A stretch of 64,000 nucleotides of DNA. It comes from Streptomyces sp. cg36 (GTDB lineage: Bacteria > Actinomycetota > Actinomycetes > Streptomycetales > Streptomycetaceae). This document shows positions 38,930 to 48,402 of this stretch, in pieces. Within the stretch, counting starts at the first letter, position 1. Each line of letters begins with the position of its first letter. The DNA lies in the NCBI RefSeq assembly GCF_041080675.1, contig NZ_CP163520.1, forward strand, positions 1,240,001-1,304,000, written 5' to 3'. The notes under the pieces were generated by a model. It was given only the letters and a program-made list of their open reading frames with translations, did no database searches and was not told the origin of the DNA. Made by a program: the position numbers and the translations under genes.

Positions 38930-39613
38930 ATGGCCGTACCCCTGTTCGCCGCCGCCCCGCAGGCCGTGAACGTGCTGGACGCGGGCTCGCTCCTCTCCGC
39001 CTTCGGCGCGATCGGCATCGCCGTCGTGCTGTTCGCCGAGACCGGGCTGCTCGTCGGCTTCTTCCTGCCCGGCGACTCACTGCTGTTCACGGCCGGGCTG
39101 CTGTGCGTGCCCGGCGAGGACGGGCCGGTGTCCCTGTCGCTGCCCCAGGTCCTGCTCGCGGCCGTCGCGGGCGCGCTCGTCGGCGCCCAGGCCGGTTTCT
39201 GGATCGGGCGGCGCGGCGGCCGGACCCTGCTCGCCCGCAGCCGCTCCCGCAAGCTCCACGAGGGTGCGGCCCGCGCCGAGGAGCTGCTCGCGAAGTACGG
39301 CCAGGCCAAGGCGATCGTGCTGGCCCGCTTCGTGCCCATCGTCCGCACCGTGCTCAACCCGCTGGCGGGCGCCCTCGGCGTCCCGGCCCGGGTGTTCACG
39401 CTGTGGCAGATCGCGGGCGGCGCGGTGTGGACCGTCGGCCTGGTGCTCGGCGGTTACGCGCTGGGCTCCTCCATCCCCAACGTGGACCGCTATCTGCTGC
39501 CGTTGGTCGCGCTGGTCGTGGCCGTCTCGCTCACCCCGCTCGCCCTGGAGGTCCTGCGCGCCCGCCGGGCCCGTGCCGCCACCGCCCGCACCACCACCGA
39601 GGACGCCCGCTGA
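38930..39613 (+). CDS. DedA/SNARE-associated family membrane protein
   Basis: 227 aa from ATG 38930 (GGGAGGG upstream). DedA motifs: ETGLLVGFFLPGDSLLFTAG, the GAQAGFWIGRRGG motif, ARFVPIVRTVLNPLAGALG and a late WTVGLVLGGYALGS. Recent work on the family points to polyprenyl-phosphate (undecaprenyl phosphate) flipping. First gene of a tight three-gene operon with two PAP2 phosphatases. Confidence 0.93.
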   Translation: MAVPLFAAAPQAVNVLDAGSLLSAFGAIGIAVVLFAETGLLVGFFLPGDSLLFTAGLLCVPGEDGPVSLSLPQVLLAAVAGALVGAQAGFWIGRRGGRTLLARSRSRKLHEGAARAEELLAKYGQAKAIVLARFVPIVRTVLNPLAGALGVPARVFTLWQIAGGAVWTVGLVLGGYALGSSIPNVDRYLLPLVALVVAVSLTPLALEVLRARRARAATARTTTEDAR

Positions 39614-40194
39614 TGCACTTCGACAACGGGCTCTACACCTGGGTCACCGAACTCGCGCAGGACGCCCCGGGCCCGCTGGACACCGCCGTCCGCCTCTGGT
39701 CCGACTACGGTCTGGGGCTCTTCGCGGTCCTGATGGTCCTGGCCTGGTGGCGGGCCCGCGCGAGGGGCGGCGCACGGCTGGCCACCGCGCTGGCGGCCCC
39801 CCTGGTGGTGGTCGCGGCCTACGCGCTCAACGACGTCTTCAAGATGGCCGTCCAGGAACAGCGCCCCTGCCGGACCCTGCACGTGGTGACCGTGGAGGCG
39901 TGTCCGCCCCTGGGCGACTGGTCCTTCCCCAGCAACCACGCCGCGATCGCCGCGGCAGCCGCCGTCGCCCTGCTGCTCACCGACCGGCTGCTCGGCGCGA
40001 TCGCGGTGCCCGCCGCCCTGCTGATGGCCGCCTCCCGGGTCTGGATCGGCGCCCACTACCCGCACGACATCGCGGTCGGCCTGCTGGTGGGCGCGGTGGC
40101 CGCCCTGGTCCTCGCGCTGCTCGCGCGCCGGGCCACCCCGCTGGTCGAGCGCCTCGGCACCACCCGGCTGCGCCCGCTGGTGACCGCCAGGTGA
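39613..40194 (+). CDS. PAP2-family membrane phosphatase, first
   Basis: 193 aa, about five helices. PAP2 signature: KMAVQEQRPCR, SFPSNHAAIAAAAAV and SRVWIGAHYPHDIAVG, all catalytic residues present. It probably dephosphorylates a lipid pyrophosphate such as undecaprenyl pyrophosphate or phosphatidate. Its ATG shares a base with the dedA stop (TGATG), so it is coupled. Confidence 0.92.
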   Translation: MHFDNGLYTWVTELAQDAPGPLDTAVRLWSDYGLGLFAVLMVLAWWRARARGGARLATALAAPLVVVAAYALNDVFKMAVQEQRPCRTLHVVTVEACPPLGDWSFPSNHAAIAAAAAVALLLTDRLLGAIAVPAALLMAASRVWIGAHYPHDIAVGLLVGAVAALVLALLARRATPLVERLGTTRLRPLVTAR

Positions 40195-40859
40195 CCCGGG
40201 CCCGGCTCGCCGGCGCGGCGCTCTGCCTGCTGCTCTTCGTCCTGCTCACGGTGGCCGTCGCCGTACGGGACGGGGCACCGCTGCCCGGCGACGGGGCCCT
40301 GCACGTCTGGAGCGTCGGCCACCGGCCGCCGGTCGCGCTGGCGGCGACCCGCGCGCTCACCGCGACCGGCACCGGGCCGCTCCCCTATCTGCTGGCCGTC
40401 GGCGCCGGGCTGCTGGCCGGGCGCGACGCCCGGGGGCGGCTGTGCGCCGCCGCCGGCGCCCTCGCCGTCCTCGCCCTGGGCCAGGCCGTGCGGTACGGGG
40501 TGATGACCGCCGTCGCCCGTCCCCGCCCGGCCCTGGCCGACTGGGCCACCCCGGCGTCCGGCCACTCCTTCCCGTCCGGCCACTCCACCACGTCCGCGCT
40601 GACGGCGGGCCTGCTGGTGTGGGCGGTGGCCAGTCGCGGCCACACCGCCTCCACCCGCCCGGCCGCCGTGCTGATCCTGGCGTGGGGCGCGGCGGTCGGC
40701 CTCTCCCGGATCTACCTCGGGGTGCACTGGCCGAGCGATGTGCTCGGCGGCTGGCTGTTCGCGGCGCTCTGGCTGACCCTCGCGGCCGTGGTGGCCGCGC
40801 CCCGCGTGCGTACCGAGGAGGGGGACGGAGAGCGGATCCACGGCCACCGGCCGCGGTGA
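40191..40859 (+). CDS. PAP2-family membrane phosphatase, second
   Basis: 222 aa from GTG 40191, which overlaps the previous stop (GTGA). Signature ARPRPALADW, GHSFPSGHSTTSAL and SRIYLGVHWPSDVLGG, complete. Third gene of the dedA-PAP2-PAP2 operon. Having two different PAP2 enzymes with a DedA protein suggests lipid-carrier recycling on the outer face of the membrane. Confidence 0.92.
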   Translation: MTRARLAGAALCLLLFVLLTVAVAVRDGAPLPGDGALHVWSVGHRPPVALAATRALTATGTGPLPYLLAVGAGLLAGRDARGRLCAAAGALAVLALGQAVRYGVMTAVARPRPALADWATPASGHSFPSGHSTTSALTAGLLVWAVASRGHTASTRPAAVLILAWGAAVGLSRIYLGVHWPSDVLGGWLFAALWLTLAAVVAAPRVRTEEGDGERIHGHRPR

Positions 40860-40886
40860 GCACGGGGCGCGGACGGCGCTCGGGGC

Positions 40887-42146
40887 TCACGCCGCCTTGA
40901 AGTAGGCGTTCCAGCCGCCCGGTGGGGCCTGGCCCACCTCCAGGGCGCGCAGCCGGTCCAGCACCCGGGGGTTCTGCGCGTCGAGCCAGTCGACGAACTG
41001 CCGGAAGGAGACGAGGCGTACGTCCGGCTTCCCCGCCATCGCCTTCAGCGCCTCCTCGACGGCGTCCATGTAGATCCCGCCGTTCCACTCCTCGAAGTGG
41101 TTGCCGATGAAGAAGGGCGCCCGGTTGGTCTCGTACGCGCGCTGGAACCCGGCGAGGTAGGAGCCGGTCGCCTGCTCGCGCCAGCCCGGGTAGCGCGAGG
41201 GCATGCCGCGGGTGGTGTTCTTCGACTGGTTGGCCAGGATGTTGTAGTCCATCGACAGGACCTCGAAGGAGTGGCCGGGGAAGGGCACGCCTTGCAGGGG
41301 CAGGTCCCAGACGCCCAGCCGCTTGTCCGGCCAGCGCTGGAGGCCACCGGGCGAGGAGGCGTCGTAGCGCCAGCCGAGCCGCTTCGCCGTCGGCAGCAGG
41401 TTGTTCTGGCCCAGCAGACACGGCGTGCGGCCGCCGACGAGTTCCTTGCGGTAGTCGAACGGGAGCGGCGGCAGGTCGTGCCGGCCGGTGTTGGTGCGCC
41501 ATTCGGTGACGAAGGAGACGGCCTGCTCGATCTCGCTGTTCCACTGGTCGGACGACCAGTGGGCCACCGACCCGGCGCCGCCGCAGAAGTGGCCGTTGAA
41601 GTGCGTGCCGATCTCGTGTCCGTCGTACCACGCCTCGGTGACGTATTTCAGCGTCTCGCGCACGTGTTCGTCGGTGAGATAGCCGATGTCGGAGGCGCCG
41701 ACCGGATTGTTGGGCGGGCGGTACCGGGACTTCTGGGATTCGGGCAGCAGATAGAGCCCGGAAAGGAAGAACGTCATCGAGGCGCCGTGATTGCGGGCCA
41801 GTTCCAGAAAGCGCGGAAAGAGGCCGTTGCCGACTTCTCCGGCCCCGTCCCAGGAGAAGACCACGAACTGCGGCGGGGTCTGCCCGGCTTCGAGCGGCAC
41901 CGGCTTCCCGGGCTGGTGCGGCTGCTCTCCCGTATCGGCCGTCGAGCCGTCACCGATCAGCCTGGCCTGCGGTTTCGCCGGGGCGTTGGGGGCGGCCGGA
42001 TGGCCGGGGCCGTTGCCCGGCGGTGGTACCGGGGACTGCGCGCCGTCCGGCCCGGCCGTGCCGCACCCGGCGAGACCGGCGGCGCCGGCCGCCGCCGCGA
42101 CACCAAGTCCGGCCCCCAGCAGTCCCCTTCGGCTGATCTCGCGCAT
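40887..42146 (-). CDS. Tat-exported polysaccharide deacetylase-like lipoprotein
   Basis: 419 aa. Twin-arginine signal (ISRRGLLGAG) with a lipobox LAGC, a Pro/Gly linker, then a NodB-like fold beginning FVVFSWDGAGEV with MTFFLSG and HEIGTHFNGHFCGG, resembling the metal-binding steps. The catalytic TFDDGP motif is changed to FSWDGAG, and the protein is longer than ordinary deacetylases, so activity is uncertain. Surface-located. It converges with the PAP2 operon, 27 bp apart. Confidence 0.85.
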   Translation of the reverse strand: MREISRRGLLGAGLGVAAAAGAAGLAGCGTAGPDGAQSPVPPPGNGPGHPAAPNAPAKPQARLIGDGSTADTGEQPHQPGKPVPLEAGQTPPQFVVFSWDGAGEVGNGLFPRFLELARNHGASMTFFLSGLYLLPESQKSRYRPPNNPVGASDIGYLTDEHVRETLKYVTEAWYDGHEIGTHFNGHFCGGAGSVAHWSSDQWNSEIEQAVSFVTEWRTNTGRHDLPPLPFDYRKELVGGRTPCLLGQNNLLPTAKRLGWRYDASSPGGLQRWPDKRLGVWDLPLQGVPFPGHSFEVLSMDYNILANQSKNTTRGMPSRYPGWREQATGSYLAGFQRAYETNRAPFFIGNHFEEWNGGIYMDAVEEALKAMAGKPDVRLVSFRQFVDWLDAQNPRVLDRLRALEVGQAPPGGWNAYFKAA

Positions 42147-42383
42147 CGCCTCTCCCGCCGGTCGCCCCGCGGACCCTGACGCACGGGCCGGGGAATGGTG
42201 GAATCGACCCCATTACCGTTGGCCGATAACCGCCTCAGCGTACGACTCGTTCACCACATTTCCCGGTAATTGACGGGCGGGGCCGGACATGTCGGAAGGG
42301 GCGGGGCCGGGGGCCGGAATGCGTCGGGCACCCGTCGGGCCCGGCCGCCCGGGAGGTGACGGCCGGGCCCGCGCACCGGGAAG

Positions 42384-43397
42384 ATGTGCCCCATGCAGGC
42401 GACTTGGCAGACACGGGAGCGGCCGGTGGTACCGGCGCCCCGGCACTCGATCCGGACCCGGGACCTCGACGAGGCCCGGCAGGCGATCGGTGAGACGTTC
42501 TACGCGAACTCCATCGATCTGGTGGACCGCGACCACGGGCTGGAGGCCGCCTTCGAGGTGGTGCGGCTGGGGCCGGTCACCGTGGGCGACCTGCGCTGCG
42601 GCGCCGACGTCCGGATGCGCTTCGGCGACCTGGGCTCCTACCACGTCGACCTGCCCGTCTCGGGGCAGCTCTCCTGGCGGCAGGGCGGCCGGGGCTCCGC
42701 CACGGCGACGCCCGAGCAGGGTGCCGTGTTCCATCCGTACGGCACGACGGAGCTGGAGCGGTGGAACCGCGACTGCCGCCTGTTCGCGGTGAAGATCGGC
42801 GCCCCGGAGCTGGAGCGCCATCTGGAGACGCTGCTGGACCGTTCGGTCCCGGCCGGGATGCACCTGTCGCCCGAACTCGACCTCACCCGGGGACCGGGGC
42901 TGAGCTGGGCCCGGCTGGTGGGTCTGGTCGTCCAGGAGATGGACAACGAGCACGGCTCGCTGAGCCACCCGCTGATGGCGGCCCAGTTGCGCGACGCGCT
43001 GCTGACGGGGCTGCTCCTGGCCACCGGGCACCGCTACCGCGACGAGCTCGACAAGCCGGCCCGCGCCGCGCCGCCGGGCCCGGTCAAGCGGGTGGTGGAC
43101 GCGATACAGGCCCGCCCCGAGCACCCGTTCACCACGACCGAGCTCGCGGGCATAGCGCAGGTCGGCGCCCGCTGGCTCCAGGAGGGCTTCCGCCGCCACA
43201 TGGGCATGTCCCCGATGGCGTATCTGCGTGACGTCCGGATGGCCCGGGTCCACGCGGAGCTGCGCGAGAGCGAACCCCACCGGCTCACCGTGGGCGAGTC
43301 CGCCTACCGCTGGGGCTTCACCCATCTGGGCCGCTTCGCGGACGGCTACCGCAGGCGCTACGGCGAACTCCCCTCCCAGACCCTGGGAACCCCCTGA
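42384..43397 (+). CDS. AraC-family regulator
   Basis: 337 aa. N-terminal ligand-binding-type domain (about 25-205; AraC_binding_2 style, SYHVDLPVSGQLSWRQ) and a C-terminal AraC helix-turn-helix (about 235-330; TTELAGIAQVGARWLQEGFR, GMSPMAYLRDVRMARVHAEL, YRWGFTHLGRFADGYRRRYG). Start ATG 42384 or 42393; neither has a strong ribosome site. The nearest divergent gene is the Tat lipoprotein (237-bp gap). Inducer is unknown. Confidence 0.88.
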   Translation: MCPMQATWQTRERPVVPAPRHSIRTRDLDEARQAIGETFYANSIDLVDRDHGLEAAFEVVRLGPVTVGDLRCGADVRMRFGDLGSYHVDLPVSGQLSWRQGGRGSATATPEQGAVFHPYGTTELERWNRDCRLFAVKIGAPELERHLETLLDRSVPAGMHLSPELDLTRGPGLSWARLVGLVVQEMDNEHGSLSHPLMAAQLRDALLTGLLLATGHRYRDELDKPARAAPPGPVKRVVDAIQARPEHPFTTTELAGIAQVGARWLQEGFRRHMGMSPMAYLRDVRMARVHAELRESEPHRLTVGESAYRWGFTHLGRFADGYRRRYGELPSQTLGTP

Positions 43398-43476
43398 CCA
43401 CACCCGTCGCCACCAGTGCGTGAAACGGCCACGCAACCCGGCTCGGCGGCGGGCCGCCCCGGCGATACGGTTTCAG

Positions 43477-43504
43477 CACCGTGCCCGGGAACCGTGGCAC
43501 GGTG
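43477..43504. terminator. Hairpin terminator between araC-type and ABC genes
   Basis: 9-bp perfect stem CACCGTGCC/GGCACGGTG with a 10-base loop between convergent genes. Confidence 0.6.
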
Positions 43505-43619
43505 TCGGCACCGTCGTCGACGGCAACGCGGGCTGTTCCCGGGCCAGATCAGCTCCCCCCGCTGAGCCGGGGGCAGCCCGCAGTTGCGACCGGCGGATCC
43601 GCCGCCCCCGTCCGCGGAC

Positions 43620-45437
43620 TCAGCTCCGCGCCGCGCCCTCCGGCGAGCCGTCCAGGAAACCGCCCGACTGGTGCTTCCACAGCTTGGCGTACGCGCCGCC
43701 GGTGGCGAGCAGGTCCTGGTGGCTGCCCTGTTCGACGATGCGGCCCCGGTCCAGGACGACCAGGCGGTCCATGGTGGCCACCGTGCTCAGCCGGTGGGCC
43801 ACCACCAGGGCCGTACGGCCCTCCATCAGCCGCCACAGCGCGTCCTGGACGAGGATCTCGCTCTCGGAGTCCAGCGCGCTGGTCGCCTCGTCGAGCAGCA
43901 GGATCGGGGCGTCGCGCAGGATCGCCCGGGCCAGGGCGACCCGCTGGCGCTGGCCGCCGGAGAGCTTCACCCCGCGCTCGCCCACCATGGTGTCGAAGCC
44001 GTCGGGCAGCGCGTCGGCGAACTCGGTGACGTGCGCCGCCTCGGCGGCCCGGCGGATCTGCGCGTCGGTGGCGTCGGGCCGGGCGAACGCGATGTTCTCC
44101 CGCAGGCTGCGGTGGAACATCGCCGGGTCCTGCGGCACGTACGCCATCAGGCTGCGCAGTTCGCCCTGGCGCAGCCGGCTGATGTCCTGGCCGCCGATCA
44201 GGATGCGGCCCGCGTCGATGTCCGTCATGCGCAGCAGGAGCCGGGTCAGTGTGGTCTTGCCGCCGCCGGACCGGCCCACCAGACCGATCTTGGTGCCGTG
44301 CGGGACGGCCAGGTCGAGGCCCTCGAAGAGCGGCTCGGCGCCGCCGTGGGCGAAGGTGACGCGCTCGAAGCGCACCTCGGCGCCCCGGGTCGGCAGGGGC
44401 TCGGGGGCGGGCGGGTCGAGTACGGTCGGCGGCTCCAGCAGCAGTTCGGTGAATTGCGCGGCCTCGGTCATGGAGCTTTCCAGCCGGCGGTAGATCTGGT
44501 TGAACTCGAACATGATCCGTGTCGCGCTGGCGTAGTAGGTGAAGGCGACGATGACCGCCTCGACGCCGTGCCGTCCGCCGCCGAGGGTGAGGGCCAGCAG
44601 CAGGCCCAGCACGTTGGTGAGGACGGACATCGGCGCGACCAGGGTGTCGATGCGCAGGTTGCCGTAGTCCCAGGAGCGCAGGGTGAGCCGGCGTGATTCG
44701 GCGACCCGGGACCGGTGCTCGGCGGCCTCGCGCGGCTCGGCGGCGAACGAGCGGACCGTGTCCATGTTCATCAGGCTGTCGGCGACGTGGCCGGACATCC
44801 GGGCGATGGCCCGCTCGCGCTCGGCGACCAGCGCCTGGCGGCGCCGGATCAGCGGGGAGACGCCGAGCGCGGTGAGCGCGATCAGCACCAGGAGTCCGGC
44901 CACCAGCAGCGGGTCGTACTGCCACAGCACGACCGACGCGAAGAGCAGCGGTACGAAGCTGCCGACCACGTTGAACGTGAGCGTGTCGACGACGTCCTCG
45001 AACCGGGAGGCGAAGCTGAGGACCCGTTTGGTCAGCGATCCGGCGAAGTTGTCGTGGAAGAAGGCGGCGTCCTTGGCGAACAGCTCGTCCATGCCGATGA
45101 CATACAGGTGCTCGACGCCCCGGGCGTCCAGGCGGTTCAGACAGTGCAGCCCGATGCGCCACAGCGTCTCCGACAAGAGCAGCACACCGGCGAAGCCGAG
45201 GACGTACGGGAGGGCCGGGCCGAGGGTGAGGCCGCCGCCGTCCCCGGCGATCCGGCCGACGAGCTTGGCGACGATCAGTGGCGCGACGTACTGGATCCCG
45301 ATGTTGCCGAGCGCGGGCAGCAGCATCGCCGGTGCGGTCAGGCGCCGCAGCCGGGCGAGTTCCCGTCCGTAGTACCGAAGGGCGACGATCACCGAGCCCT
45401 TGCTCGGCAGTCCCTCGTGCGATTCAGGTGATCCCAT
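43620..45437 (-). CDS. ABC exporter, fused membrane and ATPase domains
   Basis: 605 aa from ATG 45437. N-terminal six-helix exporter domain (about 10-320), then an ATPase domain with Walker A GRSGGGKTTL, Q-loop VPQDPAM, signature LSGGQRQRVALARA, Walker B ILLLDEATSALD and a His switch VVAHRLST. Half-transporter that should dimerise. The substrate is unknown; lipid or drug export is typical. No partner half-transporter is adjacent, so it may act as a homodimer. Confidence 0.93.
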   Translation of the reverse strand: MGSPESHEGLPSKGSVIVALRYYGRELARLRRLTAPAMLLPALGNIGIQYVAPLIVAKLVGRIAGDGGGLTLGPALPYVLGFAGVLLLSETLWRIGLHCLNRLDARGVEHLYVIGMDELFAKDAAFFHDNFAGSLTKRVLSFASRFEDVVDTLTFNVVGSFVPLLFASVVLWQYDPLLVAGLLVLIALTALGVSPLIRRRQALVAERERAIARMSGHVADSLMNMDTVRSFAAEPREAAEHRSRVAESRRLTLRSWDYGNLRIDTLVAPMSVLTNVLGLLLALTLGGGRHGVEAVIVAFTYYASATRIMFEFNQIYRRLESSMTEAAQFTELLLEPPTVLDPPAPEPLPTRGAEVRFERVTFAHGGAEPLFEGLDLAVPHGTKIGLVGRSGGGKTTLTRLLLRMTDIDAGRILIGGQDISRLRQGELRSLMAYVPQDPAMFHRSLRENIAFARPDATDAQIRRAAEAAHVTEFADALPDGFDTMVGERGVKLSGGQRQRVALARAILRDAPILLLDEATSALDSESEILVQDALWRLMEGRTALVVAHRLSTVATMDRLVVLDRGRIVEQGSHQDLLATGGAYAKLWKHQSGGFLDGSPEGAARS

Positions 45438-45556
45438 CCCCAACCCTGTGCTTTCGGACCGGCAGGTGAGCACAGGGAGTGTCCCGCGGCGGCCCCCGCC
45501 CGGTCCACGCGTTTTGCGCCGGTCACCCGGGACGGTGCGGGCGGGAGCGCGGGAAA

Positions 45557-45600
45557 AGGCCGAGGGCCGTACCGGATTCCTCCGGTACGGCCCTCGGCCT
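45557..45600. terminator. Strong hairpin terminator after tRNA-Pro
   Basis: Perfect 19-bp stem (AGGCCGAGGGCCGTACCGG) with a 6-base loop, 15 bp past the tRNA 3' end on the minus strand. Confidence 0.88.
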
Positions 45601-45614
45601 ACGACTCTTTCGAG

Positions 45615-45688
<74 letters not shown>

Positions 45689-45793
45689 ATGCCCGTCTGA
45701 CCTGGGGTTTCCCCTGGCCGCTCGTGCATGAGAACCATACCTCACTCAGGGCGGTGTTCCGGAACGGGGAACGGTCTCGGGGACAATGGACGC

Positions 45794-46276
45794 ATGGTGA
45801 CTTCTTCGCGTCGGGACCGGGACGGCGAGGGGCGGGCGCGCAACGCCCGGCCCAGGGACGGGCTCGGGCGGCCGCTGCCCTATGGCGCGCCGGGCGTGGA
45901 GCGCCAGCCCGAGGGGGTGGTGCGCTCGCCCGAGGAGACCGTGCGGGAGGGGCAGCGGCTGCTCGACGCGGGGATGCCGTTCCACGCGCACGAGGTGTTC
46001 GAGGACGCGTGGAAGTCGCGGCCGCAGGGCGAGCGCGAGCTGTGGCGGGGGCTCGCCCAGCTCGCGGTGGGCCTCACGCACGCCGCGCGCGGCAACGCCA
46101 CGGGCGGCGCCGCGCTGCTCGCCCGGGGCACCGACTCGCTGGGGCGGTACGTGGGGGTACCGCTGTACGGGATCGACCTCGGCGCGCTGACGGCCTGGGC
46201 CGAGGCGCTCACGGCCCGGCTGCCGGGGCCGGTCGACGCCCGCGCCGAGGCGCCCCGGCTCACCGGGTCGCGCTGA
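45794..46276 (+). CDS. DUF309 family protein
   Basis: 160 aa. The family motif MPFHAHEVFEDAWK with GERELWRGLAQLAVGLTHAARGN identifies DUF309, a small helical domain of unknown function. N-terminal 30 residues are Arg-rich and probably disordered. Monocistronic, downstream of and divergent from the tRNA gene. Confidence 0.9.
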   Translation: MVTSSRRDRDGEGRARNARPRDGLGRPLPYGAPGVERQPEGVVRSPEETVREGQRLLDAGMPFHAHEVFEDAWKSRPQGERELWRGLAQLAVGLTHAARGNATGGAALLARGTDSLGRYVGVPLYGIDLGALTAWAEALTARLPGPVDARAEAPRLTGSR

Positions 46277-46303
46277 CGCCCCGTCAGGGCGGGGTGGGCG
46301 CGG

Positions 46304-46933
46304 TCAGGACACCACCAGGACGACCTCCAGGGTGCGGGGGCCGTGGACGCCCTCCACCCGGTCCAGTTCGATGTCGCTGGTCGCGGACGGCCCGGAGATC
46401 CAGGTGAGCGGGCGCCCCGGATCGAGGCGTTCCATCGCCTGCGGTACGGACGCGACGATCTGCTCGGGGGCGCGGACCACGCAGACGTGGTGGTCCGGAA
46501 TGAGCGTGATGCGGCGTCTGCCCTGGTCCGGTCCGCCGTCCAGGACGATCGTGCCGGTCTCGGCGATGGCGAGGGCGCAGCCCGTGACGACGCTGTCGAC
46601 CTCGTCGAGTTCGGCGGCGGTGGAGTGCGCCCGGTCCGCGACGCGCGTCGCGGCCGTCCCGGCGAGCCACTGCGGGGGCAGGCCGGGCGGGACCAGGACC
46701 GTGGCCGAGCCGCGCGCGGCGAGCAGCCGTGCCAGCAGCCCCGGCAGGCCCGCACCGTCCGTGCGGTGGACGAGGGCGCGGTAGTCGGCCAGGTTCTCGT
46801 GGAGCAGGTCGAGCACGGCGGCGGGATCGTCCGGGACGTGCGCGGCCAGGTAGTCGCGCGGCCCCGCGGGAGCGTCGGGGGCACCCGCGAGGGCGCTGCG
46901 GATCCGGGCCAGCACGCGGTCGCGGGAGTTCAT
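46304..46933 (-). CDS. lutC: LutC-like LUD-domain protein of lactate utilisation
   Basis: 209 aa from ATG 46933. LUD fold with GCALAIAETGTIVLDGG and LIPDHHVCVV, ISGPSATSDIELDRVEGVHG at the end. Third gene of the lutA-lutB-lutC order. In Bacillus these three proteins oxidise L-lactate to pyruvate with Fe-S centres. 50-bp gap from lutB. Confidence 0.92.
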   Translation of the reverse strand: MNSRDRVLARIRSALAGAPDAPAGPRDYLAAHVPDDPAAVLDLLHENLADYRALVHRTDGAGLPGLLARLLAARGSATVLVPPGLPPQWLAGTAATRVADRAHSTAAELDEVDSVVTGCALAIAETGTIVLDGGPDQGRRRITLIPDHHVCVVRAPEQIVASVPQAMERLDPGRPLTWISGPSATSDIELDRVEGVHGPRTLEVVLVVS

Positions 46934-46983
46934 ACGGGCACCTTCGTACGGGAACCTGGGGGTGGGGTCCGGCCTTCGGCCGC

Positions 46984-48402
46984 TCATTCCTCCCGCTCCT
47001 TCCACCAGTCCCGGAACGACTTCTCCGGGATCCGGGGCAGCTCGCGCTCGGCCGTCCAGGCCCCCGCGCCCGGCAGGCGTGCGAGGTGGAGGCGGCGGGT
47101 GCGGGTCGCCGCCCGTTCCGCTGCGGCCAGCACCGCCGGGCGGTCCATCGCCCAACTCGCCGCCTTCATCGCCGCCTTCTCCACCCGGTGCCCCGGGCCG
47201 CCCTGCCGCGCCACCCGCTCGCGCAGGTGGACCAGTACCTCGGGGATGTCGATGGCGACCGGGCACACCTCGTAACAGGCGCCGCAGAGCGAGGAGGCGT
47301 AGGGCAGGGAGGCGTCGATCTCGCTGGTGGTGCCGCGCAGTTGGGGGCTGAGGATCGCCCCGATCGGGCCGGGGTAGACCGATCCGTACGCATGGCCGCC
47401 CGCCCGTTCGTAGACCGGGCACACGTTGAGGCAGGCCGAGCAGCGGATGCAGCGCAGGGCCTGGCGGCCGACCTCGTCGGCGAGGGTGTCGGTGCGGCCG
47501 TTGTCGAGCAGGACGAGGTGGAAGACCGAGGGCCCGTCCCCGTCCGCCGTGCCGGTCCACATGCTGGTGTACGGGTTCATCCGCTCGGCCGTGGAGGAGC
47601 GCGGCAGCGTCTGGAGGAAGATTTCCAGGTCCCGCCAGGTCGGGACGGTCTTCTCGATGCCGACGACGGAGATCAGGGTCTCGGGCAGGGTCAGGCACAT
47701 CCGGCCGTTGCCCTCGGACTCCAGGACGACGAGGGTGCCGGTCTCGGCGACCATGAAGTTGGCGCCGGAGACCCCCACCCTGGCGCGCAGGAACTTCTCG
47801 CGCAGATGCAGCCGGGCCGCCTCGGCAAGCTCGGCGGGGCTGTCGCCGAGGCCGTCGGGGGCGGGGCGGCCCCACGCGCCCATCTCGGCGCGGAAGATGT
47901 CGCGGATCTCGCCCCGGTTGCGGTGGATGGCGGGCACCAGGATGTGGGAGGGCCGGTCGTGGCCGAGCTGCACGATCAGTTCGGCGAGGTCCGTCTCGTA
48001 CGCGGTGATGCCCTCGGCGGCGAGTGCCTCGTTGAGGCCGATCTCCTGGGTGGCCATGGACTTGACCTTCACGACCTCGCGCTCGCCGGTGGCCTTCACC
48101 AGGTCCGCGACGATGCGGTTGGCCTCGTCGGCGTCGGCCGCCCAGTGCACGGTGCCCCCGGCCAGTACGACGGACTCCTCCAACTGGAGCAGATAGCGGT
48201 CGAGATGGCGCAGGGTGTGGTCCTTGACGCGCTTCCCGGCCTCGCGCAGCCGCTGCCAGTCGGGGAGTTCGGCGACCGCCCTGGCGCGTTTGTCGCGGAT
48301 GGTGTGGGTGGCGTGCCGCAGGGTGGCGCGCAGGGTCGGGTCGTGGACCGCGTCCCTGGCCGCCGCGGGGAACGCGGGCATGCCGACGAACGTGCCGCTC
48401 AT
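46984..48402 (-). CDS. lutB: LutB-like iron-sulfur lactate utilisation protein
   Basis: 472 aa. LUD domain in the N-terminal two thirds (VVKVKSMATQEIGLNEAL, FMVAETGTLVVLESEGNGR) and two [4Fe-4S] motifs CIRCSACLNVCPVYE and CGACYEVCPVAIDI. ATG 48402 overlaps the lutA stop (ATGA). Confidence 0.94.
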   Translation of the reverse strand: MSGTFVGMPAFPAAARDAVHDPTLRATLRHATHTIRDKRARAVAELPDWQRLREAGKRVKDHTLRHLDRYLLQLEESVVLAGGTVHWAADADEANRIVADLVKATGEREVVKVKSMATQEIGLNEALAAEGITAYETDLAELIVQLGHDRPSHILVPAIHRNRGEIRDIFRAEMGAWGRPAPDGLGDSPAELAEAARLHLREKFLRARVGVSGANFMVAETGTLVVLESEGNGRMCLTLPETLISVVGIEKTVPTWRDLEIFLQTLPRSSTAERMNPYTSMWTGTADGDGPSVFHLVLLDNGRTDTLADEVGRQALRCIRCSACLNVCPVYERAGGHAYGSVYPGPIGAILSPQLRGTTSEIDASLPYASSLCGACYEVCPVAIDIPEVLVHLRERVARQGGPGHRVEKAAMKAASWAMDRPAVLAAAERAATRTRRLHLARLPGAGAWTAERELPRIPEKSFRDWWKEREE

